This document shows positions 8,203 to 16,500 of a stretch of DNA of 30,856 bases, in pieces. Position numbers and translations under genes: made by a program. The DNA is taken from contig ASNI01000030.1 in NCBI GenBank assembly GCA_000404785.1, forward strand, positions 1 to 30,856, given 5' to 3'. This DNA is from Cloacimonetes bacterium SCGC AAA252-N17. Its GTDB lineage: Bacteria > Cloacimonadota > Cloacimonadia > JGIOTU-2. Under the pieces are notes generated by a model. The model had not been told where the DNA came from, did not search any database, and worked only from the letters and a program-made list of their open reading frames with translations. Every line of letters starts with the position of its first letter. The stretch's first letter is position 1.

Positions 8203-9420
8203 CTAATCTTCAAAAATTCTATCAATGGGTGTTTTCTCGCTACCGGCAACTGCCTTTTTAATATTTGCAGTTTTCTCACGAGACATGGTCAATAGATTAT
8301 GTTCTAATTTTTTGTTATTTTTATCAACGACACGAATGCTTCTTTCTGTGCAGCAATAACAGGGATCAACAGCAGCAAGAGTAATAAGCGCATCGGCAAG
8401 CGGAATGCCCAGACAGGATGCTTTATAAGTAGGAATATTTGAAAAACTGGGAGCACGAATTTTATGACGAAGAGGACGGTTTGAGCCGTCACTTCTTATG
8501 TAATGGAAAACCTCTCCTCTTGGAGCTTCGTAACGTCCAATGCCTTCACCTGGAGGAATATGCTTTACTTTATTAAGATAGTCACCACCAATTTTGGGGA
8601 ATGCATCAAGACATTGTCGTGCGATCTTAACCGATTCAATGATCTCCAGTACACGTAAAACAAGCTTGTCATATACATCGCCATTAGGCAATACTATAAC
8701 ATCAAAATTTATCAGATTATACTCGAGCCCATCATCTCGGCGCACATCGATATCCACACCGGAAGCACGAGCTGTAGGTCCGACAGCGCAGTAATTAATT
8801 GCATCTTCTTTTGTAAGTACGCCCACACCTTTCAAACGAGATCTGAGCACTGGATCATCTTTAACTGCACCGGCGATCATAAGCATTTTCTTTTCAAGCA
8901 TATCAAGAACAGGATGAATTTCCGGGATCAATGCATTATCGAAATCTCTGCTTACACCACCGACGCGGAACATTGCATAATGATTTCTGTTGCCCGATAC
9001 TTTTTCAAAAATTTGAAGAACCGGTTCGCGATATTTCCACGTCCACATCCAGAGCGTGTCATATCCTATAAAATGTCCCGCAAGCCCCAGCCAGAGAAGA
9101 TGGCTGTGAATTCGTTCCATCTCTCCGATAAAAATACGTATATATTGTGCTCTTTCAGGTATTTCTACATTATCAATATCTTCCATTGCATGGGTTGCAG
9201 CAAAGGGATGCGATGTCGAACAAATTCCACAAATACGCTCAACGAGAAAGATTGACTGCGTATAGGATCTTGTTTCGGATATCTTTTCATGACCTCTATG
9301 CATCCAGCCGGTTTCCATCTCAATATCAACAACTTTTTCACCTTCGACTTTTATATCAAAGAATTCCGCTTCTTCCAATAATGGATGAAAAGGACCTAAA
9401 GGAATTCTACATTTACTCAT
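8203..9420 (-). CDS. [NiFe] hydrogenase large subunit, group 4 (EchE/HycE type)
   Basis: A 405-residue catalytic subunit related to NuoD. Both nickel-binding motifs are present: RICGIC (Cys64, Cys67) and DPCYCC (Cys354, Cys357). These residues are lost in true complex I subunits, so this is a hydrogenase that interconverts H+ and H2. Other family segments are EMETGWMHRGHEK, RFRVGGVSRDF-like FRVGGVSRDF, and GEGIGRYEAPRGEVFHYI. The sequence continues 48 residues past Cys357, beginning TER; by analogy with HycE, a maturation protease may trim this tail after the Arg. No hyp or protease gene is in the window. It sits between the NuoC-like and antiporter-like genes. Confidence 0.94.
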   Translation of the reverse strand: MSKCRIPLGPFHPLLEEAEFFDIKVEGEKVVDIEMETGWMHRGHEKISETRSYTQSIFLVERICGICSTSHPFAATHAMEDIDNVEIPERAQYIRIFIGEMERIHSHLLWLGLAGHFIGYDTLWMWTWKYREPVLQIFEKVSGNRNHYAMFRVGGVSRDFDNALIPEIHPVLDMLEKKMLMIAGAVKDDPVLRSRLKGVGVLTKEDAINYCAVGPTARASGVDIDVRRDDGLEYNLINFDVIVLPNGDVYDKLVLRVLEIIESVKIARQCLDAFPKIGGDYLNKVKHIPPGEGIGRYEAPRGEVFHYIRSDGSNRPLRHKIRAPSFSNIPTYKASCLGIPLADALITLAAVDPCYCCTERSIRVVDKNNKKLEHNLLTMSREKTANIKKAVAGSEKTPIDRIFED

Positions 9421-9444
9421 TACATACTCCTCTGCATAAACCTG

Positions 9445-9894
9445 TTACTTCTCTTTCGTTCTGTTACGATTAAAACGCATAGGATGGTCATCCTCACCAA
9501 AATGCGGATTGTTGATCGTCAGCAATTTTTTCAGATCAGGATGCCCTTTGAACTTAATACCAAAAAGATCATACATTTCTCTTTCGATCCAATTCGCACC
9601 TTCGATCAGTGGTGTAATAGAATTTATTTCAGGATTTTTCAGACCCGTTTTGACACGCGGACTATAAAAAATTCCGGTTGTGTCATCAGAAAAATGGTAA
9701 AGAACCTCGAGCCCGTCATATACCTCTGTAGCAGTACAGATAGAAAGACGGCAGCCCATTGTGTTAAAGAGATAATCTGCGATCTCCCACAGATCTTCGT
9801 TCTTTATATTAAAGTAAATTCTTTTCGGCTTCTTAATAACTTTCGTTATTTTATCTTGAAATTTCTCAAAAAATTCAGTACCTTTATCGCTCAT
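9445..9894 (-). CDS. Hydrogenase NuoC-like subunit (EchD type)
   Basis: A 149-residue homologue of the 30-kDa subunit of complex I (NuoC), which packs against the large catalytic subunit on the cytoplasmic side. The diagnostic segment is GANWIEREMYDLFGIKFKGHPDLKKLL-like (WIEREMYDLFGIKFKGHPD near residues 105-123), followed by HFGEDDHPMRFNRNR at the C-terminus. Its ATG overlaps the end of the upstream NuoB-like gene by 4 bp, so translation is coupled. It is separate from, not fused to, the large subunit, as in Ech and unlike E. coli HycE. Confidence 0.92.
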   Translation of the reverse strand: MSDKGTEFFEKFQDKITKVIKKPKRIYFNIKNEDLWEIADYLFNTMGCRLSICTATEVYDGLEVLYHFSDDTTGIFYSPRVKTGLKNPEINSITPLIEGANWIEREMYDLFGIKFKGHPDLKKLLTINNPHFGEDDHPMRFNRNRTKEK

Positions 9895-10310
9895 TTTAAT
9901 GTTCCTAATAATTTTAATATGCCATCTATCATAGCTTCGGGTTTCGGGGGACAGCCCGTCACATAGGCATTCACAGGGATAACCTTTTCAAGTGGAACTC
10001 CCGCTTTATTATAGCTTGTCTTGAATGTTGCGCCGCCTGCTGTACAGGTTCCAATACCGATTACAAAGATTGGTTTTGCTGCCTGCTCATATAATTGTTT
10101 GATACGTGGAGCAACTTTATAGGATACTATTCCAGTTACAAGAAGAACATCTGCGTGGCGGACAGAGCCGACCAGTTTGATGCCGAACCGTTCAATATCA
10201 TATCCGGGTGTGATGAGATCGAGGATTTCAATATCACAGTTGTTACAAGGGCTCGCACTTACATGGAAAACCCAAATTGATTTTTTTATAATTTTATTAT
10301 AGAATGCCAT
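9891..10310 (-). CDS. [NiFe] hydrogenase small subunit (NuoB/EchC type)
   Basis: A 139-residue subunit carrying the proximal [4Fe-4S] cluster that passes electrons to the NiFe site. The four expected cysteines are seen in SASPCNNCDIEI (Cys22, Cys25), GIGTCTAGG and VTGCPPKPEA. The length is typical of the small NuoB/EchC/HycG class, without the extra clusters of group 1 small subunits. It begins 3 bp after the NuoH-like gene ends and overlaps the NuoC-like gene by 4 bp. Confidence 0.94.
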   Translation of the reverse strand: MAFYNKIIKKSIWVFHVSASPCNNCDIEILDLITPGYDIERFGIKLVGSVRHADVLLVTGIVSYKVAPRIKQLYEQAAKPIFVIGIGTCTAGGATFKTSYNKAGVPLEKVIPVNAYVTGCPPKPEAMIDGILKLLGTLK

Positions 10311-10313
10311 AAT

Positions 10314-11243
10314 TTATACTCCTATGATTGCCAGAATTACGGCGATAAGAGCAAGAGGGCTTGCCCATTTCCAGAAGAAGTTAATTGCAGAATCAATACG
10401 TACACGTGGGTTTGTATTTCTTATAAGAATCATAATAATTACTATAAGCAGGTACTTCCCGATGCCAGCCATGATCGATCCAAAAGAAGCAAAGCTCATT
10501 CCACCACAGAAAAGAATAACAAGAAGCATAGGCAGGAATACATACATCATATAATGTGCAAGTTTCCAGAAAGCAAGCAGCGGACCCGAATACTCCATTA
10601 GCGGACCTCCAACGATCTCTGTTTCGGCTTCTGCAATATCAAATGGAACAATACCCATCTTTGCCTGAAGACAGATAATGCCAACTATAAACGCAATAAT
10701 GCCTGATGCTGTACCAATGATCATACCATTGGCGTTTTGATATGCTAAAATTTGTGTGAGATCGATCTTATATCCTGCCTGAATGATGGGAACAAGGATA
10801 ACCATCACGAAAGCCAGTTCATCGGAAATGAGCATTTTCATTTCTCTGCCTGCACCAATACTGGAATACACATTTCCTGTGGACGATGAACCAAGTATCA
10901 AACATACCGAATAGATAAACATAAGATATATTATGAAAAGCAGGTCACCGCCGATGCCCACACCGTAGAAGAAAGACATGCCTACGATCGTCGAGGTAAT
11001 TATCACAGAAGCAAAAGCAATGATGGGTGCGATAATAAATATAAAATATGGAGAGTTCTTTATGAGAATGATCTCCTTGCCCCACAGCTTGAATACGTCA
11101 TAAAAATTCTGAAAGAATGGAGGACCGACACGGAATTGAACTCGCGCGCTGACCTTTCTCTCTATCCACCCCACGATAAGACCGAAAACAGATGCAAACA
11201 GAAAACCTGGGAACACGAGCAAATAGAACAAATATTTTAGCAT
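10314..11243 (-). CDS. Hydrogenase membrane subunit (NuoH/EchB/HycD type)
   Basis: A 309-residue, roughly eight-helix membrane protein homologous to NuoH, the subunit connecting the hydrophilic hydrogenase to the ion-translocating arm. Typical segments are VGWIERKVSARVQFRVGPP near the N-terminus, GAGREMKMLISDELAF in the middle and DIAEAETEIVGGPLMEYSGP near residues 200-220, with its conserved acidic cluster. It stands 28 bp after the ferredoxin-type gene and 3 bp before the small subunit gene. Confidence 0.93.
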   Translation of the reverse strand: MLKYLFYLLVFPGFLFASVFGLIVGWIERKVSARVQFRVGPPFFQNFYDVFKLWGKEIILIKNSPYFIFIIAPIIAFASVIITSTIVGMSFFYGVGIGGDLLFIIYLMFIYSVCLILGSSSTGNVYSSIGAGREMKMLISDELAFVMVILVPIIQAGYKIDLTQILAYQNANGMIIGTASGIIAFIVGIICLQAKMGIVPFDIAEAETEIVGGPLMEYSGPLLAFWKLAHYMMYVFLPMLLVILFCGGMSFASFGSIMAGIGKYLLIVIIMILIRNTNPRVRIDSAINFFWKWASPLALIAVILAIIGV

Positions 11244-11271
11244 TTTATCTCCTGAACTTCATCATCCTACA

Positions 11272-11778
11272 CTATTTATTTTTCCCGACTTTATTGCGCC
11301 AATGGTGTGTTTTCACTGCCATTCTGCTGCCCACAAGATAGATATTATTTTCAGGATCGTCTCCATCGATATCGACCATTCTGAGTGTTTCATTTGGTGT
11401 AGTTTTTACACAGAGCGGAACATAGTTCGGGTCATTTTCCAATTGATTTAAACAGAAATCACATTTCTGTGATATATAATTGATAACCTCCGGAAAGATC
11501 GTACCAAAGGGACAGGCAAGGATACAGCTTTTGCAACCCACACAGCGCATATTATGACGTATTATCGTATTATTTTCACCATGCTCAAGTGCATCCGTTG
11601 GGCATGCTTCAATGCAGAAGGATTCCTTGCACTGGCGGCAATAAGCGCCAAATTCTGCGATCTCTAAAATAGAAAATACACCGCGATTAGCTCCTTCATG
11701 ATACAGATATTCACAATCAATGCATTCGAGACTTTCTTCTTTGAGAAGCCTTGGTATATCTACAAATAATCTTTTCAT
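11272..11778 (-). CDS. Polyferredoxin electron-transfer subunit (HycB/CooF-like)
   Basis: A 168-residue cytoplasmic iron-sulfur protein. Cysteines fall in four groups: Cys19/22, Cys47-50-55-59, Cys79-82-85-89 (CVGCKSCILACP) and Cys106/109/123. This is the four-cluster layout of HycB/HydN/CooF ferredoxins rather than the two-cluster NuoI/EchF type. It probably carries electrons between the AsrA/AsrB-like proteins encoded just upstream and the small hydrogenase subunit. The usual Ech ferredoxin is not otherwise encoded here. It lies 28 bp after the flavoprotein gene. Confidence 0.9.
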   Translation of the reverse strand: MKRLFVDIPRLLKEESLECIDCEYLYHEGANRGVFSILEIAEFGAYCRQCKESFCIEACPTDALEHGENNTIIRHNMRCVGCKSCILACPFGTIFPEVINYISQKCDFCLNQLENDPNYVPLCVKTTPNETLRMVDIDGDDPENNIYLVGSRMAVKTHHWRNKVGKNK

Positions 11779-11806
11779 GATACTGTCTTTCCTTTAATAT
11801 ATAAAC

Positions 11807-12634
11807 TTAATCCCAGATTTTTTCTTCGTCTTTGATCTGTTCATAGGTGAACACGGGACCATCTTTACATGCATAGTATTTACCAATCACGCAATGGCGG
11901 CACTGTCCGAATCCGCAGTACATCTTTTTCTCCATAGACAGATAAATATTCTCCGGTAGAAAACCTTTGTCGAGCAAAGAGAAGGTTCCAAACTTCATCA
12001 TGATAGGAGGTCCGCATACAACTGCGATCGCATCTTTGGGCTCGATTGTGATGTCATCCAACAGAACTGTGACCACGCCGGTCTTTCCATTCCATTTGTC
12101 ACTCTCAGGGCATTTGTCAACTGTACAGAAATGATGAACACCTTCAATGCTTTTCCAGTCATCGATTTGATCCTGATAGATCATATCAATAGGGGTTCTC
12201 GCACCAAAGCATACTGTAATGCTTTTGTAATCTTTGACATCATGGATCATGGTTTGAAGAAGGCATCTAAGAGGAGCAAGTCCTACGCCACCACCAAGAA
12301 GCAGAACATCTTTTCCTTTGAACTTGTCAAGAGGATAGCCCTTTCCATAAGGTCCGCGAATGCCCATCACATCGCCTTTTTTGACTTTGTGAATCTCATT
12401 GGTCACAAATCCGGCATTCATGATGGTCACCCAAATTTTTTCTGTTTCATAATGTGATGATGAAGGAGTAAATGGCGCTTCGCCAATTCCGGGTAATGAG
12501 AGTTCAATGAACTGCCCAGTAACAAATTCAAAAGGTCTCTCCGGCTTGAGATAGAAAGACTTGATCGTTGGAGATTCTTCGATCACCTCAAGGACATCAG
12601 CTTTTAATACTTCGTAGGGGTTTTTGTCTGGCAA
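11807..12634 (-). CDS. FAD/NAD(P)H-binding, [2Fe-2S] electron-transfer subunit (AsrB/HydG-like)
   Basis: A 275-residue flavoprotein of the ferredoxin-NADP reductase superfamily, related to anaerobic sulfite reductase subunit B and sulfhydrogenase gamma. It should take hydride from NAD(P)H at FAD and pass electrons on one at a time. Seen: FAD-binding FTPSSSH, pyridine-nucleotide motif LLGGGVGLAPLRCL, and a C-terminal [2Fe-2S] site at Cys240, 245, 248 and 256 (CGFGQCRHC). I start at the TTG at 12634 because AGGAGG lies six bases before it and it begins right after the upstream stop. The in-frame ATG at 12709 would add 25 residues overlapping the upstream gene and has no comparable site. Confidence 0.9.
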   Translation of the reverse strand: MPDKNPYEVLKADVLEVIEESPTIKSFYLKPERPFEFVTGQFIELSLPGIGEAPFTPSSSHYETEKIWVTIMNAGFVTNEIHKVKKGDVMGIRGPYGKGYPLDKFKGKDVLLLGGGVGLAPLRCLLQTMIHDVKDYKSITVCFGARTPIDMIYQDQIDDWKSIEGVHHFCTVDKCPESDKWNGKTGVVTVLLDDITIEPKDAIAVVCGPPIMMKFGTFSLLDKGFLPENIYLSMEKKMYCGFGQCRHCVIGKYYACKDGPVFTYEQIKDEEKIWD

Positions 12635-12635
12635 C

Positions 12636-13658
12636 CTAAACCTCCTGTAAACTTTGAATAACTTCTCGTAAATCGATTTCAGCAGGACATGCGGAAATAC
12701 AACGTCCACAGCCCGTGCATCCTAATTTATCGAAATTAAATTTCATAAAATTGTGTTTGCATTGATAGCGGTTTCTGAAGATTTCCCATCGGTGTTCACG
12801 TGGTGTAGCACCACCAGCGACTTCAGCATATCCCACAAGCTGGCAGGAATCCCACGAACGAACCTTGCGGAATTCTTCTTCAGTGCTTTCATCATTAAGA
12901 ATAAGACAGTAGCAGGTCGGGCAAATATTTGTACATGCGCCACACTGCACACACTCATTGCAGAACTCTTTCCATACAGAAGCTTCCTTATTTTCTGTAA
13001 TGACATCATAATTTCTGTCGGGCGTGAAATCAGAATTTATATCCCTAACTTTTTTGAGAACTTCAGCATGATTTGCTTCGCGAATTTCTTTATCATTATC
13101 TGTAGCTTCTGTCAGCAAGCATACTTCCTTGATCTTCTCAAGAAGTTCTTCGCCCTTCTTACTGCCAACTGTAATAACAAATTTTTCTTTAATCGGGGAA
13201 AGGTTAATATCAAATAAAGATTCACCTTCTTTACTAGCATTTGGATAAGGATTATTATCAAGCAGAACACAATGACAAGTCGGCAGGGCATCTGTACAGT
13301 CACAGCTAATAATGTATGAACTATCCCTCCATATCTGATAATTGGGTTCAATGAAGTTATCCCTGAGAAGTGCATCATCCAGAACTGTAAGCCCAAGCAG
13401 ATCGCAGTTTTTCACACCAGCAATGATTCTCTTGTTTGATTTTGCAGATGGAGGAAGCACGCTCTCGGAGGGCATGTAAAACAGAGTTCTTACGGGATCG
13501 ACAGTTCGATATTTATCAAGTACAAATTCTTTTTCAGGATCATATTTCTTAAATACCAGTCCATCAATTTCGCGTTCGGTTTTGTAGGGAACAAAAATAT
13601 CATATTCTGATTGTATAGTATCGAAAAATTTAATTATATCGGATTTTGAAACGACCAT
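12636..13658 (-). CDS. Iron-sulfur electron-transfer subunit (AsrA / sulfhydrogenase beta-like)
   Basis: A 340-residue cytoplasmic protein of the AsrA/HydB family, found beside AsrB-type flavoproteins. Two [4Fe-4S] sites are clear: Cys233-236-239-242-246 (CNECVQCGACTNICP) and Cys314-317-320-324 (CTGCGRCISACP). An N-terminal domain includes GVKNCDLLGL and a CDCTDALPTCHC cysteine cluster typical of the family. It is the first gene of the hydrogenase operon; an AGAAAGGA ribosome site and a likely promoter at 13692-13720 precede it. Its stop is one base from the TTG of the next gene, so the two products are probably made in equal amounts as a pair. Confidence 0.9.
   Translation of the reverse strand: MVVSKSDIIKFFDTIQSEYDIFVPYKTEREIDGLVFKKYDPEKEFVLDKYRTVDPVRTLFYMPSESVLPPSAKSNKRIIAGVKNCDLLGLTVLDDALLRDNFIEPNYQIWRDSSYIISCDCTDALPTCHCVLLDNNPYPNASKEGESLFDINLSPIKEKFVITVGSKKGEELLEKIKEVCLLTEATDNDKEIREANHAEVLKKVRDINSDFTPDRNYDVITENKEASVWKEFCNECVQCGACTNICPTCYCLILNDESTEEEFRKVRSWDSCQLVGYAEVAGGATPREHRWEIFRNRYQCKHNFMKFNFDKLGCTGCGRCISACPAEIDLREVIQSLQEV
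12641..12646 (-). promoter_or_regulatory. Ribosome site fixing a TTG start
   Basis: On the minus strand AGGAGG is followed after six bases by TTG at 12634. The site lies inside the last codons of the upstream AsrA-like gene. It is the strongest Shine-Dalgarno match in the operon and decides the start of the AsrB-like flavoprotein. Confidence 0.75.
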
Positions 13659-13691
13659 TTCTGTCCTTTCTCATTCAAGCATTTAGGTCTA

Positions 13692-13720
13692 ATCATATAA
13701 TATATTTTTTTTGAAGTAAA
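13692..13720 (-). promoter_or_regulatory. Candidate promoter of the hydrogenase operon
   Basis: On the minus strand TTTACT (13715-13720) and TATGAT (13692-13697) are 17 bp apart, about 35 bp before the start codon at 13658. Further upstream are two overlapping TTGACA-like hexamers near 13750-13762 without a good -10 partner. Inferred from sequence only. Confidence 0.45.
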
Positions 13721-13937
13721 TTATTTGGTCGGTAAAACATTTGGTGTTTGTCAACGTGTCAAGTTTTTCTGAGAAAGATTATAAATTAAAAATATAGATT
13801 CCTAAAATCCCAATTTCCTTAGGAAATATTATGAATAAATTCAATCTTTTAATAAAAAAAGTACACCAAATGGGCAGATTTATTGGCTTCTTCATTACAT
13901 GTATTTTTTCTCTTTATCAATTCCACTACTCTTACCT

Positions 13938-14104
13938 CTTTACCAAGCCCCAGCTTGGTAAAGCAATAATGCGGAAGCCTTGCTTCTGGTTGACATTACC
14001 AAGCTGGGGCTTGGTAATGAGCAGGTGGTGAGGGGCTTGGTAAAGATAGTTGTGGGCTTTGGGCTTGGTAAAGAGAAACGGCTATGATTTAGTGGTCTTG
14101 GTAA
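13938..14104. repeat. Cluster of palindromic GCTTGGTAA repeats
   Basis: Within the gene-free stretch 13659-14221, two hairpins share arms. At 13938-13963 an 11-bp perfect inverted repeat (CTTTACCAAGC / GCTTGGTAAAG) encloses CCCA. At 13995-14018 a 10-bp inverted repeat (ATTACCAAGC / GCTTGGTAAT) encloses TGGG. The 22-bp cores of these two units are exact reverse complements of each other and can also pair over a 34-bp spacer, which itself contains GAAGC/GCTTC. Single half-units recur at 14035-14045, 14063-14073 and 14096-14104. The rest of the interval holds the hydrogenase promoter, a TTCCTAA/TTAGGAA inverted repeat at 13799-13825 and the leader of the pyrophosphatase gene. The layout resembles REP-like or small mobile palindromic elements. 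Confidence 0.75.
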
Positions 14105-14221
14105 TTGGGGACATTAAAACTCACACAGCTTGAATTCTATACCAACCTCCCAATCCTTGACAAAGCAGAGAGGGTTAAAAATTTGTCGTCATATTTACAT
14201 TAATTTCTGGAGGATTTTTTA

Positions 14222-16426
14222 ATGAATATCCCTTTATTATGGATCGTTGCTCCAAGTGGTGCCATCGTCTCTCTGATCTTTGCCTTTATTCTTTTCAGAA
14301 GCGTGAAGAAGGAAGATCCCGGTAATGAGCAGATGCAAAAAATCGCTAAGTATGTGCGTGAAGGAGCATTCGCTTATCTTAAACAGCAGTATAAAGGAGT
14401 GGGAATATTTTTCATTATTGCCTTTATAGTTTTTAACATCATGGCTTGGGTGCTGAAAGTCCTTCATCCGCTTATTCCATGGGCATTTTTAACCGGTGGA
14501 TTTTTCAGTGGTCTCGCAGGTTGGATAGGTATGAATACCGCAACACTTGCCTCAAACAGAACTGCTCAAGGCACACGTCAGAGTCTTAATAAAGGGCTGA
14601 CCATTGCATTTCGTGCCGGTGGTGTGATGGGACTCGTAGTTGTGGGACTTGCACTTATAGATATCTCTACATGGTTCTTTGTGCTAAATGCTTTCAAAAT
14701 GGACCTTCAAACCATAACTGTTATCATGTTGAGCTTTGGAATGGGTGCATCAACTCAGGCACTCTTTGCACGTCTTGGCGGTGGTATTTATACCAAAGCT
14801 GCCGATGTAGGAGCTGACCTTGTTGGTAAAGTAGAAGCCGGTATTCCTGAAGATGATCCAAGAAATCCTGCAACCATCGCAGATAACGTTGGTGATAACG
14901 TGGGCGATGTAGCCGGAATGGGTGCAGACCTTTATGAATCATACTGCGGCTCGATATTGGCTACAGCAGCGCTGGGAATGGCTGCGTTCACGCAAATAGC
15001 AGCAAGAGCACCAGCTTTGCAGGACCTTGCGATCCGATTTGTTACAGCACCAATGATACTTGCCGGTATCGGTGCATTTCTCTCAATTATTGGTATCTAT
15101 ATGGTTTCTACAAAAGAGGATGCCACCACAAAAGACCTCATGTTCGCACTGAATAAAGGTGTGTATGGCAGTTCAATTCTCATTGCAATTGTTGCGTTCT
15201 TCGTCACTCGTTGGATGCTTCCGCCGGAATATTCATTAGGCATCTTTTTTGCATTGGTGATAGGATTACTTGCGGGTATTTTGATTGGTGTGTTCACAGA
15301 ACGTGCTACTTCTTACAGTTTTAAATCAACAAAGGGAATAGCAAAACAAGCGGAATACGGACCCGCAACGGTTATAATAGACGGACTTGCAGTTGGAATG
15401 AGATCTACAGGTGCTCCTGTTATCATTATTGCCATCGCTATTCTTTCTGCCTTTGCGGTGAGTAAAGGTTTCCTTATTCCAGAAGTTGGATTGTATGGTA
15501 TTGGTTTTGGTGCAGTAGGTATGCTTTCTACACTCGGTGTCACTCTTGCGATGGATGCCTTTGGTCCTATTGCAGACAATGCCGGTGGGAATGCTGAGAT
15601 GTCCAAACTTTCCAAAGAAGTTCGGGAACGTACCGATGCGCTCGACTCTGTTGGAAATACAACGGCTGCAACAGGAAAAGGGTTTGCAATCGGTTCTGCT
15701 GCGCTTACTGCAATGGCGCTTCTGGCAGCTTACCTCGAAGAAGTTCGAACCGGCTTGAAACTCGCAGGAGAAACAATGATCGCAGGTGTTGACCTGAGTA
15801 CTGCCACTATTGCCAATTTTGTTGAACATTATAATATTACACTTATGAATCCCAAAACGCTTGTCGGCATCTTTATTGGCGCAATGGTTACCTTTGTCTT
15901 TGCAGCGATGACACTCAAAGCAGTTGGTCGTGCGGCGGGTGATATGGTTGCTGAAGTTCGCCGTCAGTTTAAAGAAATTCCCGGTATTCTGGAAGGTACA
16001 GCCGAACCGGAATATGCAAAATGCGTGCACATCTCAACTAAAGGAGCTCAGAAAGAAATGGTCTCCCCAGCGCTTCTCGGCATTATTACCCCTATTGTTG
16101 TGGGTCTAATTCTTGGTGTTGCCGGCGTGATGGGACTCCTCGTCGGTGGACTGACAACCGGTTTTACTCTTGCAGTTATGATGAACAACTCAGGTGGTGC
16201 TTGGGATAATGCAAAAAAATATGTCGAGATCGGACACTACGGTGGTAAGGGCTCAGAAGTTCATAAGGCATGTGTAGTCGGTGATACTGTCGGAGATCCT
16301 TTCAAAGATACTGCAGGTCCTTCTATTAATATTCTTATTAAATTGATGAGTATGGTAAGTATTGTATTTGCAGGTTTGATCGTTGCTTTCTCACCTGCAA
16401 TTCAGCAATTCCTCGGGATCATGTAA
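14222..16426 (+). CDS. hppA: Membrane-bound pyrophosphatase, predicted K+-dependent, probably Na+-pumping
   Basis: A 734-residue, roughly 16-helix inner-membrane enzyme that hydrolyses pyrophosphate and pumps ions outward. The substrate-binding core is intact (DVGADLVGKVEAGIPEDDP, then IADNVGDNVGDVAG, and the C-terminal VVGDTVGDPFKDTAGPS). In GNTTAATGKG, the position that is Lys in K+-independent enzymes is Ala, pointing to the K+-dependent class. The Glu in ADLYESYCGSI sits as in Na+-PPases such as that of Thermotoga, not shifted as in plant H+-PPases, so Na+ transport is likely but inferred. GGAGGA precedes the ATG, and a TTGACA at 14157 has no clear -10 partner. Confidence 0.96.
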   Translation: MNIPLLWIVAPSGAIVSLIFAFILFRSVKKEDPGNEQMQKIAKYVREGAFAYLKQQYKGVGIFFIIAFIVFNIMAWVLKVLHPLIPWAFLTGGFFSGLAGWIGMNTATLASNRTAQGTRQSLNKGLTIAFRAGGVMGLVVVGLALIDISTWFFVLNAFKMDLQTITVIMLSFGMGASTQALFARLGGGIYTKAADVGADLVGKVEAGIPEDDPRNPATIADNVGDNVGDVAGMGADLYESYCGSILATAALGMAAFTQIAARAPALQDLAIRFVTAPMILAGIGAFLSIIGIYMVSTKEDATTKDLMFALNKGVYGSSILIAIVAFFVTRWMLPPEYSLGIFFALVIGLLAGILIGVFTERATSYSFKSTKGIAKQAEYGPATVIIDGLAVGMRSTGAPVIIIAIAILSAFAVSKGFLIPEVGLYGIGFGAVGMLSTLGVTLAMDAFGPIADNAGGNAEMSKLSKEVRERTDALDSVGNTTAATGKGFAIGSAALTAMALLAAYLEEVRTGLKLAGETMIAGVDLSTATIANFVEHYNITLMNPKTLVGIFIGAMVTFVFAAMTLKAVGRAAGDMVAEVRRQFKEIPGILEGTAEPEYAKCVHISTKGAQKEMVSPALLGIITPIVVGLILGVAGVMGLLVGGLTTGFTLAVMMNNSGGAWDNAKKYVEIGHYGGKGSEVHKACVVGDTVGDPFKDTAGPSINILIKLMSMVSIVFAGLIVAFSPAIQQFLGIM

Positions 16427-16449
16427 AAACATTAACTCCAAACATAAAT

Positions 16450-16483
16450 AAAAGCATGAAGTCGATTTTGATTCCGTGCTTTT
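16450..16483. terminator. Bidirectional terminator between hppA and the ferredoxin membrane protein gene
   Basis: AAAAGCA (16450-16456) pairs with TGCTTTT (16477-16483) and the T run continues on the plus strand. A GAA/TTC pair lies inside. Read on the minus strand the stem also ends in TTTTATTT, so it can serve both convergent genes. Confidence 0.7.
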
Positions 16484-16500
16484 TTGATATTATTAAGATA

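Noticed and set aside
6612..13658. Reading this operon as complex I (nuo)
   Set aside because: The large subunit keeps all four nickel-binding cysteines, and NuoA, J, K, E, F and G are missing, so it is a hydrogenase.
13831..14031. Small open frame of 66 codons
   Set aside because: It runs through the palindromic repeat cluster, has no ribosome site and no protein-like composition.
13938..14104. Possible CRISPR array
   Set aside because: Repeats are short, palindromic, alternate in orientation and are unevenly spaced; no unique spacers of constant length and no cas genes.
14157..14185. TTGACA upstream of hppA as a full promoter
   Set aside because: No TATAAT-like element at 16-18 bp; only TTAAAA nearer. 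Not strong enough to list.
15326..16030. Long open frame (234 codons) on the minus strand
   Set aside because: Antisense to the pyrophosphatase gene, with Cys/His-rich nonsense composition and no ribosome site; a shadow of a highly constrained gene.
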